From assembly GCA_002359465.1 (NCBI GenBank), contig DENA01000007.1, forward strand, positions 89,976 to 110,192: 20,217 nucleotides of DNA. Reading direction: 5' to 3'. A program made the translations under genes and the position numbers. Positions 6,572 through 13,093 of the stretch are shown here, one piece after another (position 1 is the stretch's first letter; each line of letters opens with the position of its first letter). A model generated the notes under the pieces. That model saw only the letters and a list, made by a program, of their open reading frames with translations. It searched no databases and had not been told where the DNA came from. This DNA is from Ruminococcaceae bacterium UBA2656 (GTDB lineage: Bacteria; Bacillota; Clostridia; Oscillospirales; Acutalibacteraceae).

Positions 6572-7363
6572 TTAATTTGCCTTGGCCTCGTCCCAAAGTG
6601 AATCAAGCTGTTCCAGTGACATTGAAGCCATATCGGCCCCGCGTTCTTTCGTAAGCCGTTCCATTTTTTCAAAACGCAAGATAAATTTATTGCAGGAAAA
6701 GCTTAAAGCCTGCTCAGGCTCCACCTTTAAAAATCGCGAAACATTCACAACAGAGAACAAAAGATCGCCAAGTTCTTCCATGCGGTCTTCCCAGCTTCCA
6801 TAGTCTATCGCTTCTTTTAATTCACGGGTTTCTTCAGTCACCTTATCGAGCGCACCGGAAATGTCGGGCCAGTCAAACCCAACCTTTGCAGCTTTGTGCT
6901 GGACCTTGGCGCTACGCATCAACGCGGGCAAAGCCTTTGAAACGCTCTTTAAAACCTCTGTCTCAGTCGTCTGATTCTTGGTTTGCTTTTTAATCGCATC
7001 CCAGTTGACCAGAACCTCATCGGAACTGTTCACAACCGTGCTGCCGAATACATGGGGATGACGGATAATCATCTTTTTAGCAATACCGTCCACAACATCC
7101 GAAAAATCGAAATGATCTGCTTCCTTTTCAAGCTGGGAGTGAAACAGTACCTGCAGCAGGACATCGCCAAGCTCTTCTTTTAAAAGCTCCGTATTGTCAC
7201 TGTCAATTGCCTCAGCAACCTCATACGTCTCTTCTATAAAACAGTTGCGGATGCTTTTATGCGTTTGTTCCCTGTCCCATGGGCAACCCTCCGGGGACCG
7301 GAGAATTGCCATAATATTCAGCAGATCTTGCATGCTGTATTTTTCCCTGAATTCAAAATTCAA
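6572..7363 (-). CDS. mazG: MazG-type nucleoside triphosphate pyrophosphohydrolase (YabN C-terminal domain equivalent)
   Basis: 263 aa, likely TTG start at 7363 with AGGAG nine bases upstream. Two MazG repeats are visible. The first has GCPWDREQTHKSIR (26-39), EETYE (44-48) and EELGD (63-67), the acidic metal-binding set. The second has EETRELKEAID (177-187) and EELGD (196-200). Known: MazG hydrolyses NTPs and dNTPs to NMP plus pyrophosphate, clearing abnormal nucleotides. B. subtilis YabN carries an extra N-terminal tetrapyrrole-methylase-like domain; it is absent here, so this is the stand-alone MazG form. It follows yabM by 47 bases, keeping the yabM-yabN order. Confidence 0.94.
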   Translation of the reverse strand: MNFEFREKYSMQDLLNIMAILRSPEGCPWDREQTHKSIRNCFIEETYEVAEAIDSDNTELLKEELGDVLLQVLFHSQLEKEADHFDFSDVVDGIAKKMIIRHPHVFGSTVVNSSDEVLVNWDAIKKQTKNQTTETEVLKSVSKALPALMRSAKVQHKAAKVGFDWPDISGALDKVTEETRELKEAIDYGSWEDRMEELGDLLFSVVNVSRFLKVEPEQALSFSCNKFILRFEKMERLTKERGADMASMSLEQLDSLWDEAKAN

Positions 7364-7410
7364 AACGAATATCTCCTGTGAAATAAAATATCAGATAAAC
7401 TGCTATCATT

Positions 7411-9174
7411 TTACCTTATCCAATTATGTTTTTCAAGTATTTTCACAATTTTTTGTCCTTTGGGAAGCATAAGCATATCGTTGGCATTCAGCGCCCGGAA
7501 CCAAAGCATACAGGCGACATAAACAATTCCCGCAACCAAAATGGCAACCAGCGTCGCAAGCTTCCCCAGCCCGACCATTGCGCCCACTTTCTGAACAAAA
7601 AAAGCCGCTGAAACACAGACAATGGAAGCCAAAAGCGGCTTTAGGAAAATGCTCACAAAATTGAGCGTAATCTTCGCTTCCCGGCAGAGGAAATATAACG
7701 CAAACACCATGATAAAAATATAGCAGACCAGCGTCCCGGTGCCGGCGCCCATAACGTTGATTTCCGGAATTCCCACCAGCGTGTAGTTTAAAACGAGTTT
7801 AATCGCCAGACCGACCGCCAACAGCTTTACAGGCAGGTCAACCCTGCCCACAGCCTGAAGCATACTGTTGATCGGCGTGCTCATAGCCGCGAAAATCGCA
7901 CCAAGTCCAAGCAGAACCAGAATTCTTCCGATTACCGTGGGGGCGTTGTGCGCTCCGTACAGCAAAGTCGCAATCGGGGTGGAAAGCACGGAAAGCCCCA
8001 ATCCCGCCGGTATTGTTAGCATTGCCACAATTCTAAGTACTGATTCTATGCTTCTCTTGATTTTTTTCGGATTGCCGCCTGTCCATGCCTCCGTAACATT
8101 CGGAAGGGCGCTTACACCGAAAGCCTGCGTGATAGCGGGCACCAGCATAAACAAAGTCGAGGCGTTTGAAAAGCACCCGAATAAAAAAGTAGGTACATTA
8201 TTGAGTTTGACTACCGATTCCGGCATGACGTTTGCGTACATGCTGATAATAACCTGTGAATGCTCCGCCATGATATCGTTAATGCGTTTCTGCAAAAAGG
8301 TACTGTCAATAAAAGTGGAAAGATTGACCGCAAGCGACCCGAGTGCGATGGGAATCGCCGTTTTGATCAGCCGGACAGTCGTATGTTTCATGGGCAGCGG
8401 GCGGGGGGAAGCGCGAAGCATTTCCGCCGTTATGCCGTCGCTGTGCCTTTTATGATAAACAAAAAGATAAATGAACCCGAAAACAGAGCCAATGGTCACG
8501 CCGAAAATTGCCCCCGCGGCAGCATAGGGGAGCGTCGCGATCTTTGCGTACTCCGCCGAAGCCATTTTAACGACGTAAACCGTTCCGCCGGCGGCAAATT
8601 CCTTTAAGCCGGACTGGATGACCAGCGAAGCAAAGGTAAGGCCGAAAATCAGCTTGCTCAGCGCTTCTACAATCTCGGAGATCGCGGTTGGGTACATGTT
8701 GCGCAGGCCCTCGTAGTAACCTCTGTAAATAGCCATCAGGCTGTTGAAAAGAATGGCCGGGGCCAAGGCGTAAATAGCAGGAAGCGCATTTTGCGGGTTA
8801 TTGCCCACCGCGTAGGACACATAGGGCTTCGCGCCAAAAAACATGACGGAAAAAGCAACAACGCCGAGAAATAGAAATATTTTTATCGAAACCGTGTGGA
8901 TCTGACGGATATCACGATAACGGCCGCGGGCGGAATTTTCTGAGACAAGCCTTGAGATGGCAATCGGAAATCCAGCCGTGGCAAGGCTGAATATGGGGAA
9001 ATACAGGGAATATGCATTCCCGAAATAACCGTTTCCGACCGGCGTAAGAATCCAGGCAAGCGGAATTTTAAACAGCGCACCAATGATTTTAACCAGGGCA
9101 ATCGCTACCATCAGGATTAAGGCACCGTGTAAAAAGCTCTGTTTGCCAACGGCTGCGGTCTTTTTTTTCTCCAT
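7411..9174 (-). CDS. yabM: SpoVB/YabM-type polysaccharide (lipid-linked precursor) flippase, MATE/MOP superfamily
   Basis: 587 aa, a polytopic membrane protein with about 14 hydrophobic segments spread along its length. The N-terminus is short and basic, then HGALILMVAIALVKIIGALF and the loop PLAWILTPVGNGYFGNAYSL; GFPIAISRLVSENSARGRY after the second segment is typical of the SpoVB/MurJ-like branch of the MOP superfamily. Known: members flip lipid-linked sugars; SpoVB acts in spore cortex synthesis, while YabM occupies exactly this place before yabN in B. subtilis. Synteny therefore supports YabM; biochemical role is inferred. ATG at 9174 with a weak GGATG site. It has a long leader of about 180 bases with a sigma-E-like site at its upstream end. 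Confidence 0.88.
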   Translation of the reverse strand: MEKKKTAAVGKQSFLHGALILMVAIALVKIIGALFKIPLAWILTPVGNGYFGNAYSLYFPIFSLATAGFPIAISRLVSENSARGRYRDIRQIHTVSIKIFLFLGVVAFSVMFFGAKPYVSYAVGNNPQNALPAIYALAPAILFNSLMAIYRGYYEGLRNMYPTAISEIVEALSKLIFGLTFASLVIQSGLKEFAAGGTVYVVKMASAEYAKIATLPYAAAGAIFGVTIGSVFGFIYLFVYHKRHSDGITAEMLRASPRPLPMKHTTVRLIKTAIPIALGSLAVNLSTFIDSTFLQKRINDIMAEHSQVIISMYANVMPESVVKLNNVPTFLFGCFSNASTLFMLVPAITQAFGVSALPNVTEAWTGGNPKKIKRSIESVLRIVAMLTIPAGLGLSVLSTPIATLLYGAHNAPTVIGRILVLLGLGAIFAAMSTPINSMLQAVGRVDLPVKLLAVGLAIKLVLNYTLVGIPEINVMGAGTGTLVCYIFIMVFALYFLCREAKITLNFVSIFLKPLLASIVCVSAAFFVQKVGAMVGLGKLATLVAILVAGIVYVACMLWFRALNANDMLMLPKGQKIVKILEKHNWIR

Positions 9175-9357
9175 TGCGACACATCCATTCCAAAGTAATC
9201 ACGCTATTTCTGTTTAACACAACACAAATGAATCCTTCCCACCCGTCCGCCTTACTGCAATAGAACAAATTAACAGTAAAGAAAAATCCTGTTTACACGG
9301 AGATTGTGATAGCCGGAGGTTGAAAAGGGTTCCTATTACACACATTCTGCACAGTAA

Positions 9358-9389
9358 ATAGTATACTAAATAAGTTAAAATATTATGAA
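9358..9389 (-). promoter_or_regulatory. Candidate promoter of yabM (sigma-E-like, overlapping a sigma-A-like reading)
   Basis: Minus strand: TAATATT (9379-9385), 13 bases, then TATACTAT (9358-9365). The first box fits the sigma-E -35 consensus fully; the second matches CATACAnT at most positions. The same DNA can be read as TTCATA (9384-9389), 18 bases, TATACT (9360-9365), a sigma-A pattern. A 10-bp palindrome TAGTATACTA (9359-9368) overlaps the -10. The leader to the yabM ATG is about 180 bases and holds no other feature that I can name. Confidence 0.45.
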
Positions 9390-9406
9390 CATAATTCCGC
9401 GCATTG

Positions 9407-9431
9407 AAAAAGAGGGGTTCAACGCCCCTCT
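9407..9431 (-). terminator. Intrinsic terminator after the zinc-ribbon gene
   Basis: A 7-bp stem AGAGGGG/CCCCTCT (9425-9431 with 9411-9417), 7-base loop, then a T run on the minus strand (9411-9407). It begins 21 bases after the stop of the zinc-ribbon gene. Confidence 0.85.
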
Positions 9432-9452
9432 CTTTGTAAACGATGACGAATC

Positions 9453-9818
9453 TCAGTCATCTGAAAGCTTATGGCCGCATTTGCTGCAATAATCCGCATT
9501 CTGTGGATTTTCCTCTCCACAGTTTTTGCAGACCAGCCTGGCGCGCATGGCAACCAGCTGTTCATTGACAGCATCAAGCTGCTCATATAAATCATCTATT
9601 GCAGTAATGCACTCACTGACCAGGTCAGACGAATCATTATCTGTCTTTTTTGCTTCATAAACGGTTCTGCCAAGTGATTCAAAACGCTTTGATATCTCAT
9701 TGTTCAAATCGGCAGCGTTAATTCTGAGTTTAGAAACATCAACAAACTGACCTGCTTTTTTACCGACAACATTCACCGCGGATTTTGCGTTGACAACGAC
9801 ATCTTCAAACAGTCCCAT
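9453..9818 (-). CDS. Coiled-coil protein with C-terminal zinc ribbon, unknown function
   Basis: 121 aa. I do not recognise a named family. Residues 1-30 are mildly amphipathic (GLFEDVVVNAKSAV...); 31-95 look helical and coiled-coil-like with regular hydrophobic spacing; 97-114 form a CX2C-X10-CX2C zinc ribbon (Cys97, Cys100, Cys111, Cys114) with the CGxEN...YCxKCGxKL pattern common to zinc-ribbon tails. No signal peptide or membrane segment. ATG at 9818 with AGGAG nine bases upstream. It has its own near-consensus promoter and its own terminator, so it is a single-gene unit, expected to be well expressed in growing cells. Neighbours (nucleoside kinase, yabM) do not point to a role. Confidence 0.85.
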   Translation of the reverse strand: MGLFEDVVVNAKSAVNVVGKKAGQFVDVSKLRINAADLNNEISKRFESLGRTVYEAKKTDNDSSDLVSECITAIDDLYEQLDAVNEQLVAMRARLVCKNCGEENPQNADYCSKCGHKLSDD

Positions 9819-9855
9819 AATAGCACACTCCTTTTATTAAGATTTGTTTACTGAA

Positions 9856-9884
9856 ATTATAGTCCAACAGCCGGGGAAATGCAA
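9856..9884 (-). promoter_or_regulatory. Sigma-A promoter of the zinc-ribbon gene
   Basis: Minus strand TTGCAT (9879-9884), 17-base spacer, TATAAT (9856-9861). The -10 is perfect and the -35 matches 4 of 6. The -35 lies 10 bases past the nucleoside kinase stop. No terminator separates the two genes, so some read-through from upstream is also possible. Confidence 0.8.
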
Positions 9885-9893
9885 TAAATTTCA

Positions 9894-10838
9894 TCAATAT
9901 ATCCCACCGCCGATGAACTCACGGATAATAGAATCTTTGGGAATAAAATCACTGCTGATCGGAACGAATTTTTCAAGGCTGCCAATCAGTTTTTGCGTCA
10001 GCGAATACTGCCCGCAGTCCGCCGGAACGGTCTTCAGAAGAGGGATGGCCTGATTGGCCAGCACACAGGTTTCATAGGTATGAAGCGAATTAATTGTATA
10101 GTCGGCGTCACCCCGGTAAGGTTTGATGTATTTCCTCTCCCCATCCATCACCGTCGGCCACATTTCAAGGGTTCTGACCGGTTTCGCACCCCTGAAATTA
10201 TAATCGCGTACAATTCTTCGCACCAACCGCATCCCGTTTGCGGTAAACAGTTCGTTGGGTCCTTCATGAATTCCCTGCTTCACACTGATATAAATTTTAC
10301 AGACGCCCTGTGGGGGCAGTTGATCAATAAAAATCGGATTCAGTGCGTGAATTCCTTCCACAATAACAATATCATGTTCTCTGAGCGACACATGGCGCCT
10401 GTGCGGATACGGCATGTGAATCTCGAAATTGAAAACCGGCATGGTGCAGTGGTTGGTTTCCATCAGGCACAAAAGGCATTTTTCAATTTCAGGAACATCC
10501 AATGCGTCCACAGATTCGTAGTCATGCTGCCCGTTGGCAAGCACCGGTGCCTGCCGCTCTCCCCGGTAAAAATCGTCGAGCGAAATAATGGTCGAGCCGA
10601 TTCCTATCGACTGAAAAGCATTTTTCAAAAGATTCGAGGTGGTTGTTTTTCCGCTGCTGGACGGACCGGAAAGCATGATCAGCCTGCAGCCCTGCTTTTG
10701 TTTTGCGATGCTCTTCGCTATATTTTTGATGCTTTGGTGGTAAGCCTCCTCGGTCTGCATGACGAAAGCTTCCGGCTGCTCGGTCGCCGCAGCATTGATC
10801 TTACTGAGCTCATTCTGATACTCCACAAAATTGATCAT
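9894..10838 (-). CDS. P-loop nucleoside (uridine) kinase family protein, short form
   Basis: 314 aa. Seen: Walker A GPSSSGKTT (58-66), a DDFYRG acceptor-binding segment (about 88-93), EGIHALNP (Walker B region) and a RRIVRDYNFRG basic stretch resembling the lid. These match the phosphoribulokinase/uridine kinase family. Known: many Firmicutes homologues are about 550 aa, with an N-terminal TGS plus threonyl-tRNA-synthetase-like region; here only about 50 residues precede the kinase domain. Uridine or cytidine phosphorylation is inferred from the family. The start at 10838 lies 29 bases inside the 3' end of hemZ, with AGGTG ten bases upstream, so translation is probably coupled to hemZ. Its stop is followed at once by the next promoter. 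Confidence 0.85.
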   Translation of the reverse strand: MINFVEYQNELSKINAAATEQPEAFVMQTEEAYHQSIKNIAKSIAKQKQGCRLIMLSGPSSSGKTTTSNLLKNAFQSIGIGSTIISLDDFYRGERQAPVLANGQHDYESVDALDVPEIEKCLLCLMETNHCTMPVFNFEIHMPYPHRRHVSLREHDIVIVEGIHALNPIFIDQLPPQGVCKIYISVKQGIHEGPNELFTANGMRLVRRIVRDYNFRGAKPVRTLEMWPTVMDGERKYIKPYRGDADYTINSLHTYETCVLANQAIPLLKTVPADCGQYSLTQKLIGSLEKFVPISSDFIPKDSIIREFIGGGIY

Positions 10839-12297
10839 AAACAGTTTTCACCTGATCTTTTCTAATAATCATTTCCTCAAAACGGCTGATATATTCATAA
10901 GGATATTTAAAGTTAAAAATACGGGTAAGGCCGTCTGAATACGGATCCTTAATTTTACTTGCGGCTCCTGCGCCGCAGGCGAGAATCGTTTGTGATTCAT
11001 CCATTATAAAAACATTGTACGGACTTTCAAAGCCCGGTTTCGCCCATCCAGTATTTTCCAGATTGCCCACCATGCGGCTCTGCCTGTAAAGATAGTAGGG
11101 CAGATATCCGTATTTCAGCAGCTGCGCATCGGCATAGTCAAGCATTTCCGCCGCCTGTGCGCCGCTGACAAAAGGCTCGCTTTCCTCTTGAAAAATTCTG
11201 GCTGAACGCTTTAAGGCAAGCGTATGCACCGTAATACTTTCCGGCGCAAGGCGGAGCACTTCATCCAGCGTTAAAATAAAACTCTCCACGCTGTCCTGCG
11301 GCAGTCCCGCAATTAAATCCATATTGATATTGCCAAAACCGTGTTCACGCGCCATAGCAAAAGCGGAAAGAGTCTGCGCAGTTGTATGACGGCGGCCGAT
11401 AGCTTTCAGAACCTCATCATTCAGTGTCTGCGGATTGATACTGATGCGCGTAACGCCGTGCGTCGCCATCGTATCCAGCTTATCCCCGGTGATAGTATCC
11501 GGTCTTCCCGCTTCGACGGTAAACTCACGGCAGGAGGCCATGTCAAAGCTGTCGTAAATAACGGTTAGCAGAACATTCATCTGTTCCGCGGAAAGAGTTG
11601 TCGGCGTCCCTCCTCCGATATAGACGGATTCAAGCCTCAGCTTCAGGTCGGCGGCAACTTTCGCCGTATGACGTATTTCTTCGCAGAGAAGCGAAAGGTA
11701 CTGCGGAATCAGCTTCGCCGTCTTCTCCACCGACGACGATACAAAAGAACAGTAGGAGCAGCGCGTCGGGCAGAAAGGGATAGAAACATACAGACTGAAG
11801 GATTCCGGTCTGGACTGTTCCAGAATTTTTCCCTCGTTGCGCATGGTCAACAGGCTTAAATCCGTCTTTTGGCCAGAAACGAGAAGCCGGTTCCGAAAGT
11901 AGTCCAGTCCTTCTCTCTCTCCTTTTTCGGCGATCAAACGGCGCAGCAGCTTTACCGGCCTGACGCCTGTTAAAATGCCCCACTTCGGAGTAAAACCGCA
12001 ATACTGCGTCAAAAGCTCAAACAACAGAATCGCCATGTGACGCTCCTGTTCTTTTTCATCAGTACATCCGGTCAGACCGAGCGTCTTCGATTTTTCATTA
12101 CGATATGTTCCGATTTCCACACGGACAGATATTTTAAGTCCGTCCGGCAAAGGTTCAAGACCGGTATAAATCAGCTGATCGTCTTCCCCGTTTTGGGATA
12201 AAACGGACATTACTTTGATCTTTTGGTATGGGAAAAAAACGCGGCATAGATTTTCCATCTCGTAATGGAAAGGGTGCCCGTCAATAACCAGAATCAT
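10810..12297 (-). CDS. hemZ: Radical SAM protein HemZ (oxygen-independent coproporphyrinogen dehydrogenase family)
   Basis: 495 aa. An N-terminal region (1-165) unique to HemZ-type proteins precedes the radical SAM core: CX3CX2C at Cys176/Cys180/Cys183 in FCPTRCSYCSF binds the 4Fe-4S cluster, GGGTP (228-232) contacts SAM, and NMDLIAGLP follows. Known: HemN/HemZ enzymes oxidatively decarboxylate coproporphyrinogen III in heme synthesis without oxygen, but HemZ paralogues also occur in Clostridia with no full heme pathway, where the role is unclear. The ATG overlaps the stop of the preceding hydrolase gene by ATGA, which indicates translational coupling. No other heme gene is in the window. Confidence 0.9.
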   Translation of the reverse strand: MILVIDGHPFHYEMENLCRVFFPYQKIKVMSVLSQNGEDDQLIYTGLEPLPDGLKISVRVEIGTYRNEKSKTLGLTGCTDEKEQERHMAILLFELLTQYCGFTPKWGILTGVRPVKLLRRLIAEKGEREGLDYFRNRLLVSGQKTDLSLLTMRNEGKILEQSRPESFSLYVSIPFCPTRCSYCSFVSSSVEKTAKLIPQYLSLLCEEIRHTAKVAADLKLRLESVYIGGGTPTTLSAEQMNVLLTVIYDSFDMASCREFTVEAGRPDTITGDKLDTMATHGVTRISINPQTLNDEVLKAIGRRHTTAQTLSAFAMAREHGFGNINMDLIAGLPQDSVESFILTLDEVLRLAPESITVHTLALKRSARIFQEESEPFVSGAQAAEMLDYADAQLLKYGYLPYYLYRQSRMVGNLENTGWAKPGFESPYNVFIMDESQTILACGAGAASKIKDPYSDGLTRIFNFKYPYEYISRFEEMIIRKDQVKTVYDQFCGVSE

Positions 12298-12929
12298 AGG
12301 CCGCCGTTCCCCATAAACGGATTGTTTTTTCTTTCGTATTCCAGCGTCGTTTCCCCTTCATGTCCCGGGTAGACGTGATAATCCCCTTCCAGATTCCCGA
12401 TTTTTTTCAGCGAATCCATGATCTGAGGATAACTCCCGGTTGGAAAGTCCGTCCGGCCGCAGCTGCATTTCATCAGCGTATCACCGGTAAAAATGGCACT
12501 TCCCACAAGGTAGCAGCAGCTGCCTACCGTATGCCCCGGCGTGTGCATGACGCGGATTTTCAGGCTGCCAAGCTCTACGGTATCACCGTCATTCAGCGCT
12601 ACGTCCGCCGTAAAAGGCTCCGCGTCGTACGGCTCAGCCATGGACGACAAATTCAGCGAGCTGTCACCGGTAAACAGCACGTCGTCGCAGTAAATATAGA
12701 CTTTTGCGCCTGTCAGCCGTTTTAAATAACTTACTCCCATAATATGATCAAAATGCCCGTGAGTTAATAAAATAGCTTTTATATTCTCCTTGCCCACAGC
12801 CGAAACTGCTTCCGTCAGTTTCGGGTCCTCAAAGCCCGGATCAATTACTGCCGACAAACCGGTTTCGTCATCTGTCAGAATATAGCAATTGGTGGGCAAC
12901 GGCCCGCCGGTGATTCTGGTTATTTTCAT
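12294..12929 (-). CDS. Metallo-beta-lactamase-fold hydrolase (glyoxalase II-like)
   Basis: 211 aa. The metal-binding set is complete: HGHFDH (His57, His59, Asp61, His62), His133 in HTPGHT, Asp150 in FTGDT and His190 in YPGHEG, the order seen in glyoxalase II-type MBL hydrolases with two metals. Known: such small stand-alone proteins hydrolyse thioesters (for example S-lactoylglutathione-like substrates), but specificity varies. In Clostridia a gene of this type commonly lies between rel and hemZ, as here. It starts with AGGGAGG at a rather long 13-base spacing. Upstream I see TATACT (a possible -10, about 12963-12968) but no convincing -35. Confidence 0.9.
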   Translation of the reverse strand: MKITRITGGPLPTNCYILTDDETGLSAVIDPGFEDPKLTEAVSAVGKENIKAILLTHGHFDHIMGVSYLKRLTGAKVYIYCDDVLFTGDSSLNLSSMAEPYDAEPFTADVALNDGDTVELGSLKIRVMHTPGHTVGSCCYLVGSAIFTGDTLMKCSCGRTDFPTGSYPQIMDSLKKIGNLEGDYHVYPGHEGETTLEYERKNNPFMGNGGL

Positions 12930-12992
12930 AACAGACTTCTTACCTCCCTGTATCTTTTCTATAGTATAATAGCAATTTCAAATAAGAACTGG

Positions 12993-13036
12993 AAAAACGG
13001 ATGTTCTCTCTCCCGCCTTTGGCGGGGGGAGAGAAC
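12993..13036 (-). terminator. Terminator after rel (relA/spoT)
   Basis: A strong GC-rich hairpin between 13003 and 13036 (outer 8 bp GTTCTCTC/GAGAGAAC, inner 6 bp CCCGCC/GGCGGG with a small internal bulge, 3-base loop). On the minus strand a run of five T follows after a 5-base gap (12997-12993). It lies about 58 bases past the rel stop. Confidence 0.8.
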
Positions 13037-13093
13037 GAGATTCATTCCACCGCATTTCTGGAATCGCTGTAATTGCGGCCGTCCGCCCGAAAG

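Noticed and set aside
7868..8455. A 195-codon open frame on the plus strand inside yabM
   Set aside because: It is opposite a conserved multi-pass membrane protein gene; hydrophobic stretches arise as the complement of the real coding frame.
9272..9293. AACAG...CTGTT dyad in the yabM leader
   Set aside because: The arms are only 5 bp with a long loop, expected by chance in AT-rich DNA.
9993..10865. A 290-codon open frame on the plus strand
   Set aside because: It lies wholly opposite the nucleoside kinase gene, whose Walker motifs are clear. The plus-strand product shows no recognisable domain and there is no good ribosome site.
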